Below are positions 13,582-23,907 of a DNA stretch of 64,000 nt, in pieces. Position 1 is the first letter of the stretch, and each line of letters opens with the position of its first letter. Origin of the DNA: Aphidius gifuensis (Eukaryota > Arthropoda > Insecta > Hymenoptera > Braconidae); contig NC_057791.1 of NCBI RefSeq assembly GCF_014905175.1, positions 19,754,537 through 19,818,536 of the forward strand, given 5' to 3'. The notes beneath the pieces were generated by a model that worked only from the letters and a program-made list of their open reading frames with translations, had not been told where the DNA came from and searched no databases. Made by a program: the position numbers and the translations under genes.

Positions 13582-14140
13582 AAATTCGTAAAAATGCATT
13601 TTTTATTATTTTTTATGAGTATATATTTTAATCTTTGTTGATGTAGAAATGTGTTGATGATGATGATGGTTTGTATTGATATTGTTCAACATAGATGTTG
13701 AACAAAATGAATGCAATTGTACAATAATGATGGGTTTCATTGATTCTATTGATGGATTCAAGTTCAGAGACACAATTGGACTATATCAATTGCATGAGTT
13801 GAGTGCTCAGTCTGTACATATAAATATACATATATACAAATGTGAACAGTGTAAAGGGAAGTTTTCTATTCAATCGACCTTCAATCTGAAATCGTATATA
13901 TACAATATATGTTTATGGAGAGATTTGTATTGAAAGATGGACATTGAAGGGTTTGGAATATTGTCATGTTCCATTTCAGAACATCTTGCTTCCTTCAAAA
14001 TTCAACCTCTGCATCAATCCTTTTCTCAATTGATACATCATCTTTTTTTTCTCCTTCTTCTTCTGGAAAAATGAGAGATTTATTTGGAATGAGTATTAGA
14101 GGAAGAAATAAAAAATAATGGCAAAAATTTATATCTCATT
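13582..14140 (+). repeat. Direct repeat DR1, copy 1 (near-identical to 59154-59726)
   Basis: From about 13590 to 14050 this is almost base-for-base identical to the copy 45.6 kb downstream in the same orientation. I count four small differences over roughly 450 bp, one of them a missing TA dinucleotide near 13892. Similarity then fades through the pyrimidine/A-rich edges to about 14140. The copy contains a GATGATGATGATGG run, a perfect palindrome (13682-13705) and an open frame of about 85 codons with no ATG at its start. The TA deletion breaks the longer frame seen in copy 2. No terminal inverted repeats, poly-A end or target-site duplication are visible. It could be an old dispersed element, a duplicated exon or regulatory segment, or part of a larger repeat family. 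Confidence 0.85.
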
Positions 14141-15485
14141 TTCGCATCTGGGTCCAATTTTCTTAGCTCATTCAATGCTTTCTCTCAAAGCATCACAAAA
14201 TTCTACTTATATACATGTTTCACTTAGCACCCTGCTGTTATACTCAAACACATATTCAAACTTAGAAGTAATTTCGCAATTCTTGAGACAGTTGATGCTA
14301 CCACATTTGAATATATATATATAACTTGAAATACCAACATATATGACTTTACCAAAACGACAAACCTAGCAAACATTCAAACAAAGACATGAAGATTGAA
14401 CAGGCACGCAATTTCCGTATATGTACACTGTACAAATTGTGGCAAATTAATTTCTGTCACTCACGCGATTTCGTGATCAATTTTAACTATTATTTTTATG
14501 ATTATCGGAAATAATTATCTTGTTGTACAATTCATTTTTTTTTTTAAATATAAATACATATTTAAAATTACGTGGATTAGTTTAAATGCAAACATTATAT
14601 TTATTTATTACATTTATTATTTATTCATGAAAAATTTTAGAATTTTAGTACAACTATGATATATATATTTATAAAGAAAATGTTGATTCATCGAAGCGAA
14701 TAAATTGTACTTAAATGGTGGTAGGGTTTGATGTTGAGGTAAAGGCCTCTGTAAGGTTTGCTTGTTGATCCGAAGATCTAAGAAATAGTTTAGAGTTGAC
14801 GATTCAACAGAAAGAGCTTATTCATCTTGAAATCCCAAGGCGAATATACCACGGACGATGAAACTTACCACCATATAACCAACATATTCTCATTCGCATA
14901 CTCATGAATTCTTAATATTTTTAGTCGAAAAGTTTTTTATAAAAATCTCAACCAAATAATATTAAACTATGCTCTATTCTAATTCTCTCTATCTATTGCG
15001 TTTTTTTTTTTTTATTTAACATAGTCGTCTGCTGCTTCACAAATATCGCATACGATAGTTTAAAAAAGTTTCTTATTTTTTTTTTTTCAACTTCAGATGA
15101 CCTAGGTAATCGCTAGAATGTATCATCGGCTTTGGCAAAACTTGAAAAAAGAAATTCAAAGTATATAGTTGACTATTTTAGAATAAAATGTGACTTTAAA
15201 CTGACTTTAAAATTTACACAAATGATAAAAAATGAAAAAAAAAAGTCTACTTTTTTGCATCAATTATCAATTTAAATTTTAAATAGAGTTAAAAGTACTT
15301 AACATAGTTATTTAATAACATTGAATAAACATGAGATGTTATTAGTCATCCATGTGAATGATAAAATTATTCTCTATCTAAATTACTCAATTACAATGAT
15401 TTTTTTTTTTTTTTCTCATCCCGTCTATTTTGTAAAAAAAATATTTAATGTCATACGGAAGTCGGCAAATCGATTCTAAGCTCAG
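14141..15485. other. No gene recognised between DR1 copy 1 and SEC-1
   Basis: AT-rich with no recognisable coding frame. An open frame at 14118-14324 gives Ser/Leu-rich sequence without motifs. On the minus strand, a good donor (GGTG then GTAAGT) near 14868 follows a short ATG frame beginning about 14906, but no partner exon is evident. Confidence 0.5.
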
Positions 15486-15516
15486 TATAAAAATTCAGTG
15501 TGTAATATTCATCAAT
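15486..15516 (+). promoter_or_regulatory. Core promoter of SEC-1 (TATA + initiator)
   Basis: TATAAAAA begins at 15486, and an initiator-like ATCAAT has its A at 15514, 28 nt downstream. This predicts a 5' leader of about 27 nt before the ATG at 15541. SEC-2 and SEC-3 have the same arrangement, which supports the call. Confidence 0.55.
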
Positions 15517-15540
15517 ACCGTGCGTTTGATTTATTTAAAA

Positions 15541-16204
15541 ATGGAATTTACAGTATTTATTTTTTTATTGTCATTGGCAAGTATTAATTTTGTAAGTAAA
15601 AAAAAAAAATATAATCTTATTCCGTCAATTGATCATCGATATTCATAAATATTAATAAATAATTTTTAATTTACAAAAAAAAAAAAAAAAAAAGACACAT
15701 GGAAAGCTATCAAATGGACCAGTCAATTTCAAGGATCCAACTTTAAATTTTAATAATCCTCAAGTCACTCAGACATCATCAACTAGTAGTATTATACAAA
15801 AAAATAATTTTCCATCACTTCCAAATGTGATGAATCTCATTCCCCAACTACCAAATAAAGTTGGTAACATTTCAATACCAAAAATTTCAAATCTTCCACC
15901 ATTGTCGTCATATAAAAATACACCTGGACTATCAGAAGCAATTGGATCTGCACGTAGTCGCATGGAGACTCTATTAGGAATCACCAATAATTTTGTTGAT
16001 GGTATACAAAGTGCTCTGCAACAGGCATTTGAAAGTAATGATCCAACTGGTGCTGTACGAACACTTGTCAACACAATTCTTGATGCATATTTATATGTGG
16101 CATCAATGAATCCAATGTTTATTATTGGCTATCGTGTACTACAAGAAGGTATTAAATTAGTCACTGATATTGCTAATGCTGTGAGCAACATAACAATGCT
16201 GTGA
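15541..16204 (+). CDS. SEC-1: small secreted protein of unknown family, two exons
   Basis: Exons are 15541-15591 and 15695-16204, with a 103-nt phase-0 intron (GTAAGT...poly-A AAAG), giving 186 aa. Exon 1 encodes MEFTVFIFLLSLASINF, a clear signal peptide; the mature protein starts near THGKLS. Residues about 18-93 are a Ser/Thr/Asn/Pro-rich spacer. Residues about 94-182 form the domain shared with SEC-2 and SEC-3: PGLS start, LLGIxxNF, QQAFE, a TIL-type segment, then GYRVLQEGI. It is rich in Ala/Leu/Ile and probably helical. The mature protein has no cysteine, and the position that is Cys in the paralogs (ECP/NCP) is Asn-Pro here. An upstream in-frame ATG at 15448 lies 5' of the TATA box and is unlikely to be used. 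AATAAA lies at 16426. I do not recognise the family; a carrier or venom/larval secreted role is only a guess. The gene converges on SDR-A. Confidence 0.85.
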
Positions 16205-17188
16205 ATAATTTTTTTTTTTCCTTTCGTTAAATTAATTCTTCATTGTTTTGAAATTTAATTTACGAAAAGTAGGTTGTTGTTTAATCAAGTTATAAATTAA
16301 TTCTACATATAAATTGTTATTTTTTATTTTATTTATTTTATTGTCATGTGATTCTATTATTTGATACACAATAACATTCTGAGAATGAGATTTATCTCAG
16401 TGAGACATCAAAAATCATATGGAAAAATAAAATATATATATTTTTTTTCTTTGAATATTCTTACAATCCAAGTTGATATTGAATTTATCCTTTTTCTCAT
16501 AAAATTGTCATCGGTTGTGCATAAAACATGAGGGGAAGCTATTCGTCTTTATCGGAAATATATGCAAACACTTTGCGTGTATATATAGTTAAAATAAATA
16601 AGACGCAAGAAAAAAAAAATACCCCATTTTGTAGATTTTTTTATTATTTTTATTTTTCATGATTGTGGAGCGAGAATAGAATAGTGTCGAACGATTGAAT
16701 ATATTTTTTACAAATAGCAAAGATCGAGTATATTAAGAAGATGCTGAAGAATATTTTTGTTGCGAATTTTTAAATATTTTTCATTTTATTTTTACTCTGT
16801 ACTGAGAATTTTTTTTTGAGGAAATCATATTTACATGCGTGACGTTTCTCCATAATATATATTTCCATATATAAATTTTATCACAAGCCTTGACGAGGAA
16901 CACCCACTGTGAATGTTGGTGCGACTAAAATTGTATAATGTTTTCATTGATCTAACGAAAAGAATATGCGTATGTTAAAGTACTCATTTTCGTGTGAAAA
17001 ATATAAATATGACGCTTTAATTGCACTGTAGAAAAAAGAAAAAATAATTAAACGAAACAAAAAGTAGATATATTTGAATGTATATTTAACCACTGAGTTA
17101 AAATTTCATCAGTTTATTTGAAAATATATTTTTTAATTTAATTTGAAAAATATTCAACATATTTTTAGAATAACATTTTTGTTTATTG
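16205..17188. other. 3' flanks of SEC-1 and SDR-A
   Basis: Convergent intergenic spacer without a reading frame of interest. A poly(A) signal for SEC-1 (AATAAA) is at 16426-16431. For SDR-A, AATAAA on the minus strand (17182-17187) lies 2 nt beyond its stop. The part from about 16990 to 17188 is homologous to the 3' flank of SDR-B (about 18567-18769), so it belongs to a tandem duplication unit. Confidence 0.6.
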
Positions 17189-18169
17189 CTAATTACTGAG
17201 ACGAAAACCAGCATCATGACGTATAATTTCAGAGTTGATAAATTTATTTTCAATCAGAAATTTAATGGTATGAGTGATTTCATCTACTTGTCCTAGTCTA
17301 CGTGGAAACAGCAAATCTTTGTTGACAAAATCCAATATTTGTGGTGCCACTTTATCTAAAAATATAAATTGCATTTTTATTTTTGAATAAAAAAAATAAT
17401 ATTGCAATGAGATTAAAATTTATAGTCTTACCAGTCATTGGTGTTTTTGTAAGACTTGGTGCAATACCAACAACACGAATACCAACACAAGCGACATGCT
17501 TTGCTGTACTTTCTGTCAAACTGTGAATAGCTGCTTTTGAAGCTCCATAAGCAAATAATCCTGGAGCAGTACTAAATCCAGCAATACTGCTTATATTAAT
17601 AATAACTCCTCTTTGACCACTTTCATCAAGTTCATTGTCTTTCATCAATCCAATTGATCTAGCCATCACATTGATAGTTCCAAATGTATTTACCTCAAAT
17701 ACTTTTTTACAATTATCCAGTGATTGTGGCTTGTTATTATCGAAATCATAAATTCTTTCGAGACAAAATATTCCAGCACAATTAACAACAACATTCAATT
17801 TTCCAAAACTATCTTTTATAAACTCTATTGCTTTGTCAACTGAATCTTCTGAAGTTACCTGAAATAAATTTATTTTTTCAATTAATCTTGTGGTATTTAA
17901 CTGTTTAAGATTAATCTGTTGATAACATACATCTGTTTGGTGAAATAAAACATTTTTTCCTAATTCAGAGGCGAGAGCATTGCCTTGGGGATTTATATCA
18001 GCTATCACAACTTTTCCACCATTTGACACAATCATTTTCACTGTTGCTTTACCAATTCCAGATGCTCCACCCGTCACCAATGCAAAAACATTCTAAAATA
18101 TTTTTGATTTAGACAAATTAAATAAGTTTAATAATTTTTTTTTTTAAGAAGTGAATTAAATACCTCCAT
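17189..18169 (-). CDS. SDR-A: HSD17B10-like short-chain dehydrogenase
   Basis: Four exons on the minus strand: 18164-18169, 17931-18092, 17432-17858 and 17189-17355, giving 253 aa; introns of 71, 72 and 76 nt with GT-AG ends and phases 0, 0, 1. Visible SDR signatures are the TGGASGIG cofactor loop (residues 9-16), Asp34 after strand 2 (NAD rather than NADP preference), NCAG (82-85), Asn113, and the catalytic Ser147, Tyr160 and Lys164 (YGASK). The C-terminal block LLFPRRLG...EIIRHDAG is characteristic of 17-beta-HSD type 10 / 3-hydroxyacyl-CoA dehydrogenase type 2. That family usually has about 255-261 residues, oxidises 3-hydroxyacyl-CoA or hydroxysteroids with NAD+, forms tetramers and is mitochondrial. 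The first coding exon is only ATG GAG, and no obvious targeting presequence precedes strand 1, so the compartment is uncertain. All catalytic residues are present; an active enzyme is expected, substrate unknown. Confidence 0.93.
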
Positions 18170-18769
18170 GTTTTCTTCAATTTTTTATTATTTCACCGTG
18201 ATGTAACAAAATGGTAAATTGATAGGAACTTAGACTTGTTTTTTCGTTGACAATTCAAGACAGACTGCTTGAAAAATATTCTCCAAAAATTTTGAAAGGA
18301 AATTTTAACCATCTTTTGTCATTGTATAAGTGTTCCCACCATCGGTGAAGGGACGATTTCTCTTAACGGTAAAAGGCTTAGAAAAATTTCTTTCTAACAG
18401 ATAATGTAAGATGATGTAAGGTCTTGGATGAGCCGTAGAAATTTTTAAATGGTAATATTTCTACTGAGGTATTTAAAATTTATTGTTTTGGATAGGAACA
18501 AAGATGTAGGCTGCACCGGACGTTTTTATTTATTTATTTATTTATTCATATATTTATAATGTACCGTGTCTTAAAAATATAAAATGTCAGTTTAATTACA
18601 CTGTAAAAGAAAGGAAAAATAATTTAAACAGTACAATAAGTAGATACTTAAATATACATTTAACTGCCCAGTTGAAATCACATCAGTTTATTTGAAAAAA
18701 AAAAATGAAAATATATTTTCAAACAAAAGTTAATATATTTTTCGAATAAATTTTAAATAGTTTATTTTA
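18170..18769. other. Spacer: SDR-A 5' region and SDR-B 3' flank
   Basis: Holds the SDR-A 5' flank (about 18170-18480), an ATTT microsatellite near 18525-18547, and from about 18567 the SDR-B 3' flank, which matches the SDR-A 3' flank. I see no confident TATA box for SDR-A. Confidence 0.55.
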
Positions 18770-19748
18770 TTATTTATTACTGGATCGGAAACCACCATCC
18801 AGACGAATAATTTCGGCATTGATAAATTTATTTTCAATAATAAATTTAATGCAATGAGTGATATCATCTGGTTGTCCTAATCTACGTGGAAACAACATAT
18901 TGTCGGTGACAACATCCCGAATTTGTGATGGTAAAATATCTGAAAATATTAATTTTATTTATATTTTTCAATAAAAAATATTTTTAAATTTACAGTCTTA
19001 CTCATCATTGGTGTATCTGTTAGACCCGGTGCAATGCCAACAACACGAATACCAAGACAAGCGACATGCCTTGCTGTACTTTCTGTCAAACTGTGAACAG
19101 CTGCTTTTGAAGCTCCATAAGCAAATAATCCTGGACCAGCACTGAATCCAGCAACACTGCCAATATTAATAATAACTCCTCTTTGACCACCTTCATCAGG
19201 TTGATTATCTTTCATCAATCCAATTGATCTAGCCATCACATTGATAGTTCCAAATGTATTTACCTCAAAAAATTTTTTACAATTATCCAATGATTGTGGC
19301 GTGTTATTATCGAAATCATAAATTTTTCCCAGACCAAATATTCCAGCACAATTAACAACAACATTCAATTTTCCAAAATTATCTTTTGTAAATTTTATTG
19401 CTTCGTCAACTGAGTCTTCTGAAGTTACCTGAAATAATTTATTTATTCATAACATTTTTAATTAATTTTGTGGCTTTTAAATGTTGGAGATTAATTTGTT
19501 GATAACATACATCTGTTTGGTGAAATAAAACATTTTTTCCTAATTCATTGGCGAGAGCATGACCTTGGGGATTTATATCAGCTATCACAGCTTTTCCTCC
19601 ATTTGACACAATCATTTTTACTGTCGCTTCACCCATTCCAGATGCTCCACCCGTTACCAATGCAATGACATCCTGAAAATTTATTTATTTATATGTTAAG
19701 CTAGTTTATTAATTTTGTTTTTAAATGAAATAAATTAAATACCTTCAT
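18770..19748 (-). CDS. SDR-B: HSD17B10-like short-chain dehydrogenase
   Basis: Exons 19743-19748, 19511-19672, 19002-19428 and 18770-18939 on the minus strand give 254 aa; introns are 70, 82 and 62 nt with phases 0, 0, 1. It is the closest relative of SDR-A: exons 2 and 3 have identical lengths, and similarity extends through introns and the 3' flank. The cofactor loop reads TGGASGMG (Ile15 replaced by Met). NCAG 82-85, Asn113, Ser147, Tyr160 and Lys164 are all present. The C-terminus LLFPRRLG-type block reads MLFPRRLGQPDDI and ends EIIRLDGGFRSSNK, closer to the usual family ending (RLDG) than SDR-A. The donor of exon 3 falls at ATGATGA|GTAAG. A full-length, probably active NAD-dependent dehydrogenase; substrate not predictable from sequence. 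Confidence 0.93.
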
Positions 19749-20225
19749 GTTGGCTTCAATTGTTGTGATCGTAAATGTTACAATCTCCTCAAGAGTTGCT
19801 TCTTGTTTGAATATAATTCGGATAGCTTTCACTAATATATATCATGCTGATTATTTTTATCAAAATGACTTTGATGATAAGGTTATTTTTTTGCCATCAT
19901 ACAATATCACTGTCAAAGTCTTGTCAAAAACGATATCTATAATCTTAAATTTAAATTACAAAAAAAATTCTGTTTTAATTAAAATATATGAATAGAATTT
20001 ATTATCATTGATTTTAAATATTCCATTCGGTTTTTTGCATGTATATTATATAAAATATCAAGTCGTGGAATTTTCATAAACGAAATTTATCAAATAGATA
20101 CCATTTTAAATTTATTTTTAAAATTTTTTTCATATACATTTATTAAAAACAACAAAGATGTATTTAAAAAATAACAACATATCAAAATCAATATTTGAAT
20201 TGCATAGTTAAAAAAGAAAAAAAAT
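19749..20225. other. Spacer: SDR-B 5' flank and SDR-C 3' flank
   Basis: AT-rich with no independent gene. The plus-strand open frame at 19747-19995 overlaps the SDR-B leader and has no motif. Confidence 0.55.
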
Positions 20226-21246
20226 TTACAACATGATATTGCTTGGACGATGACCAGCATCAAGACGTATAATTTCAGCATTGATAAAATTATTTTCAAT
20301 GATACATTTAATCAAATGAGAAACTTCATCCATTTTTCCAGGTCTTACTGGAAACATTTGTTCATTTGTATACGAAACAAGTTCGTCTTCTGTTAAATCA
20401 TCTGTTATTAAAAATAATAATTACTTCATTATCACAAAACCATTATTAAAATAATTAAGCAATAATTATTAATTACCTAATAATGGTGTTTTGATGATAC
20501 TCGGAGCAATAGCAACAACTCGAATTCCCACACAAGCCAAGTGTCTTGCTGATGTTTCCGTCATAGACATAACAGCTGCTTTTGATGCGCCATAAGCAAG
20601 ATACTGGTGTCCAGCACCAAGGCCATCAACACTACCAATATTAATAATAACACCTCGATATCCATCTTCATCTGGTACTGTCTCTTTCATTAAACCAATT
20701 GATCTTGTCATAACATTGAATGTTCCAAATGTATCAACTTCAAACATTTTTTTAAACTCATCAAGTGAATGGGGTTTATTATTTTTAAAATCATAAATTG
20801 TTCCTTCACCAACAAGACCAGCACAATTTATCAAAACATTTAATTTTCCATATTTATTTTTAATAAATTCCAATGTTTCATCTACTGATTTTTCTGAGGT
20901 TACCTAAAAGTTAAATTAATTTCTTCATTTTATTTTTAATAACGAAAATATATTATTTTTTTTTTATCAACTGATAAGAGTTGAGAAAAATATCTTACAT
21001 CAGTTTGGAAGAACGAGGCATTATCACCGAGTTTATCAGCCACTTGTTTACCTTGAAGATTTATATCACTTATTATCACTTTACCACCATTTTTAATAAT
21101 CATTTCTGCTGTGTTTGCACCAATTCCAGAAGCTCCACCAGTTATTAATGCAACAACATCCTATTTTTTAGAAAAATAATTTATTATTGTTCAATGAACT
21201 CAATTAGAATTATTTAATGAATATTTTAAATTGAATTTACCTTCAT
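20226..21246 (-). CDS. SDR-C: HSD17B10-like dehydrogenase with altered tetrad Asn
   Basis: Exons 21241-21246, 20999-21160, 20477-20903 and 20226-20401 on the minus strand give 256 aa; introns are 80, 95 and 75 nt with phases 0, 0, 1. TGGASGIG, NCAG, Ser147, Tyr160 and Lys164 (YGASK) are intact. The residue matching Asn113, which reads VNTFG in SDR-A, -B and -E, is Asp here (VDTFG). In classical SDRs this Asn belongs to the Asn-Ser-Tyr-Lys tetrad and positions the lysine through a water relay, so activity may be changed. The C-terminal arginine pair of the PRRLG block is also modified (FPVRPG). The protein ends EIIRLDAGHRPSNIML. It is more diverged from A and B than they are from each other. 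The 5' end faces SEC-2 head to head at 954 bp. Confidence 0.92.
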
Positions 21247-22131
21247 TTTTGATTGGTTTTTTTATTTATTTTTGTTATCGAGAGATTGTTGGAAACGTAA
21301 GATACGTAACTGACTGATGCTTGTCTGTAAAAAAATAATAAATTATGAAAAGTATGTATGTAATGGTTTGAAAACGAAAGTATGTGTAATCTACTGCGTC
21401 AAATAACGAGGCCAAGGTTAAAGAAAAAACTACTCGCTCTACCGTAGAGACATCATGTTTTTTTTTTTTTTTTTTTTACATAATTAATACTAGACAAGTA
21501 TAAAAAAGAAAAATGATATTTATTAAATCATGACTTGTATAAATGTTTAGTAAAATTGATATTTACAAATAGTTAAATTAAAAAGTACCTCGTTGAATTA
21601 AAAAAATAATGTGAGGAGTATTCGATGTGTCAAGTTTGATATGAATTTTTAAACTGGCCACTGAATAAACAGAGGTCAGATTAAAAACGTCTCGCTAAAG
21701 ATTGTTGAAAGAACGACTTTCTCAATAACATATAAAAAAAAAAAACAACAAGATAAGAAAAAAAAATAATAATGTTTCAATTTCACTTGTTAGTTTAAAA
21801 ATTAAAAAAAGTAAATAATAACAAATCGTATGTTTTTATTTCAATTAAAATGACATGAGAATTTTTTATTTCATTCATTAATTATCACAAGCCTTTTGAC
21901 TGTCTCTTTAACAATAAAAAAAAATAAAAATAAAAACAATGCACACAGAAGCATTGTTTTTATTTAAAAATTGACGTTGTTCATTGTTAAAGAGAATAAT
22001 TCAATTTCATCAATTGTTAATACCTAATGGATAACTTTGGTGCATTGTTCTATTGTACAAACTATCTGCACAGATGTACAGAGTAATTCAATGTCAAACA
22101 AACGTAAACAGCAGGTCTATTGATAACTAAG
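21247..22131. promoter_or_regulatory. Shared head-to-head intergenic region of SDR-C and SEC-2
   Basis: About 0.95 kb separates the divergent starts of SDR-C (21246) and SEC-2 (22200). On the minus strand, TCAGTCAGT near 21311-21319 could be an initiator for SDR-C. The SEC-2 TATA box is at 22132. Between them are poly-T runs and no coding frame. A bidirectional control region is inferred from arrangement only. Confidence 0.35.
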
Positions 22132-22160
22132 TATAAATACAACGAATGATACTGATCAGG
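22132..22160 (+). promoter_or_regulatory. Core promoter of SEC-2 (TATA + initiator)
   Basis: TATAAATA at 22132-22139, then GATCAGG with its A at 22158, 26 nt downstream. The predicted leader is about 42 nt, ending at the ATG at 22200. The arrangement matches SEC-1 and SEC-3. Confidence 0.6.
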
Positions 22161-22199
22161 AAGTATATCTATCAAGTAGTTTGATCTCAGCCAGATAAA

Positions 22200-22841
22200 A
22201 TGACACGTGGTACAGTGTTTTGTCTATTCGCCCTATTGGCAGTTGCATCAGCAGCCTCAATTTCAGGCTCAGCAAATCTTAGTGGAAATTCAGTAAGTGA
22301 AATTAATCTACGATCGTAATGGTAAAAGCAATTTTTCATGTTTTTAATTAAACTAATAAAATTATTATTATTTTTTTTTTTGTAGGCAGGAGTGAGTTTT
22401 GAAACTGTTTTTCCAAAAATTCCTGGATTTAATTATCCATTATTTGGATTCAGTCTTTTGCCAACATCTTCAAGCTCAACCAACGGAACCAGCTCAAATA
22501 ATGGAACTTCAAGTTCAAATAATGGTACCAGCACAAATAATGGAACATCATTAAATATTCCTGGTTTATCAACTGCAATTCAACTACTTGAACATAAAAT
22601 AGGAGTTGCTCTTGGTATTGGACAAAATTTAACAGCAGGATTTAACACTGCATTCCAGCAAGCTTTTGAAAATAACAATTCGACAGCTGCTGCCAATACA
22701 ATTGTTGGAACAATTTTACAAACAACTTTAGCAGTTGCTGAAGAATGTCCTCTGGTTGTTGTTGGAGAACGTGTTTTGCGAGAAGGCATACGTCTTTCAA
22801 TTGAAGCTTTAAAATCAGCTAATAATATTGCTACTGGTTAA
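22200..22841 (+). CDS. SEC-2: small secreted protein with NGTS repeats, two exons
   Basis: Exons 22200-22292 and 22386-22841 with a 93-nt phase-0 intron give 182 aa. The signal peptide MTRGTVFCLFALLAVASA is textbook, with likely cleavage after Ala18. Residues about 64-86 are a low-complexity insert with four Asn-Gly-Thr sequons separated by Ser/Asn, so heavy N-glycosylation is likely if secreted. Residues about 90-175 are the domain shared with SEC-1 and SEC-3: IPGLSTAI, LGIGQNL, QQAFENNN, TIVGTIL, ECPLVVVGERVLREGI. The mature protein carries a single cysteine, in ECP. The family is not recognised. The gene is followed after 1.1 kb by its paralog SEC-3 in the same orientation. Confidence 0.87.
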
Positions 22842-23828
22842 CTCTTGAATTTTAAGAAAATTTTAAAAAATTATATTATACAAAATTTATGCAAGATGAT
22901 AATTTTTTTTTTGTTGATTTAATATTTTATTGTTGAAATATATTTGCTTATATACCTATAAAATTAATTTGTTTTTTATTGAACTCGTTTTTTGGATTTA
23001 CAAATTTTTTTTATTTACCTGATGAATTCTCTATTATTGTTATCAAAAATTTTCTATTTGCCTGATGAATTTCAACGACATCTACTGATGAATTTCTTGA
23101 AGAGAATTTTTGGAAAAATTTAAAATTTAAAATAGAATTTTTTAAAATTAAAAATATAATTTTATCGAAAAATTAAAATTTATCTATTTAGGTTATGCAT
23201 AATTATGTTTGTCAAAAAAATATTTTTAAGAAAAATATTTTTCTATAATTTGAAAAATACTTAGATATTATTATCCTAAAAGTTCCAAAACAAAATTTAA
23301 ATTATTACTTTTATTTTTTTTTTCCGTTTTATATTTTTTTTTAAATTCGGTATTTTTTTGCCAAAAGCTGTCATTGATAAAAAAAATATTTCCAAACTAA
23401 ATTTTCATGAAATTATGCTTCTATTATCAAAACAACACTTGAATATTATTATCCTGAAAGTTTTAAAGCTTGATTTCAGTTGTTCTTATTTTTTTTTCAA
23501 TTTTATATTTCTCGTGACTTGCAGACAAAATTCATCATTTTTCGCTGCAGCTCTTGTTTATCAAAAAAATATTTCTAAATGAAATTTTCGTATGATTATG
23601 CTTCAATTATGTTTCATAAATTTATTTCAATTATTTACTTTTCAATTCATAAAATGGCCCAGCAAAAGGTATTGACATATTTGACAAGATTGAGAACTTT
23701 CAATTAATTGTTCAATTGTATTGCGGTAATTTAGTGCAATTAAATGAAACTATTGTTGAAAAGTCTACACAAGTGTTATGAATTTTTCAATGACAAACAC
23801 GCGTAGATATTTGTCAATTGATGAACGA
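22842..23828. repeat. SEC-2/SEC-3 spacer with a degenerate tandem duplication
   Basis: From about 23200 to 23620 three similar stretches recur at roughly 165-190-bp spacing. Each has a T(C/A)AAAAAAATATTT block, then (for the first two) TATTATTATCCT(A/G)AAAGTT about 85-100 bp later. Within 23015-23095 CTGATGAATT is repeated three times. No coding frame is convincing. The plus-strand frame at 23358-23582 is an artefact of this repeat. Confidence 0.5.
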
Positions 23829-23863
23829 TATAAATACTTGTCTAAGAGTAGATTATTGTCAGT
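23829..23863 (+). promoter_or_regulatory. Core promoter of SEC-3 (TATA + TCAGT initiator)
   Basis: TATAAATAC starts at 23829. A perfect arthropod initiator TCAGT lies at 23859-23863, with its A 32 nt from the TATA T. The predicted leader is about 47 nt. Confidence 0.65.
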
Positions 23864-23907
23864 TTCTTGTTTGGGTTATCTGAAAGCGTTAGTACAGTTA
23901 TAATTTA

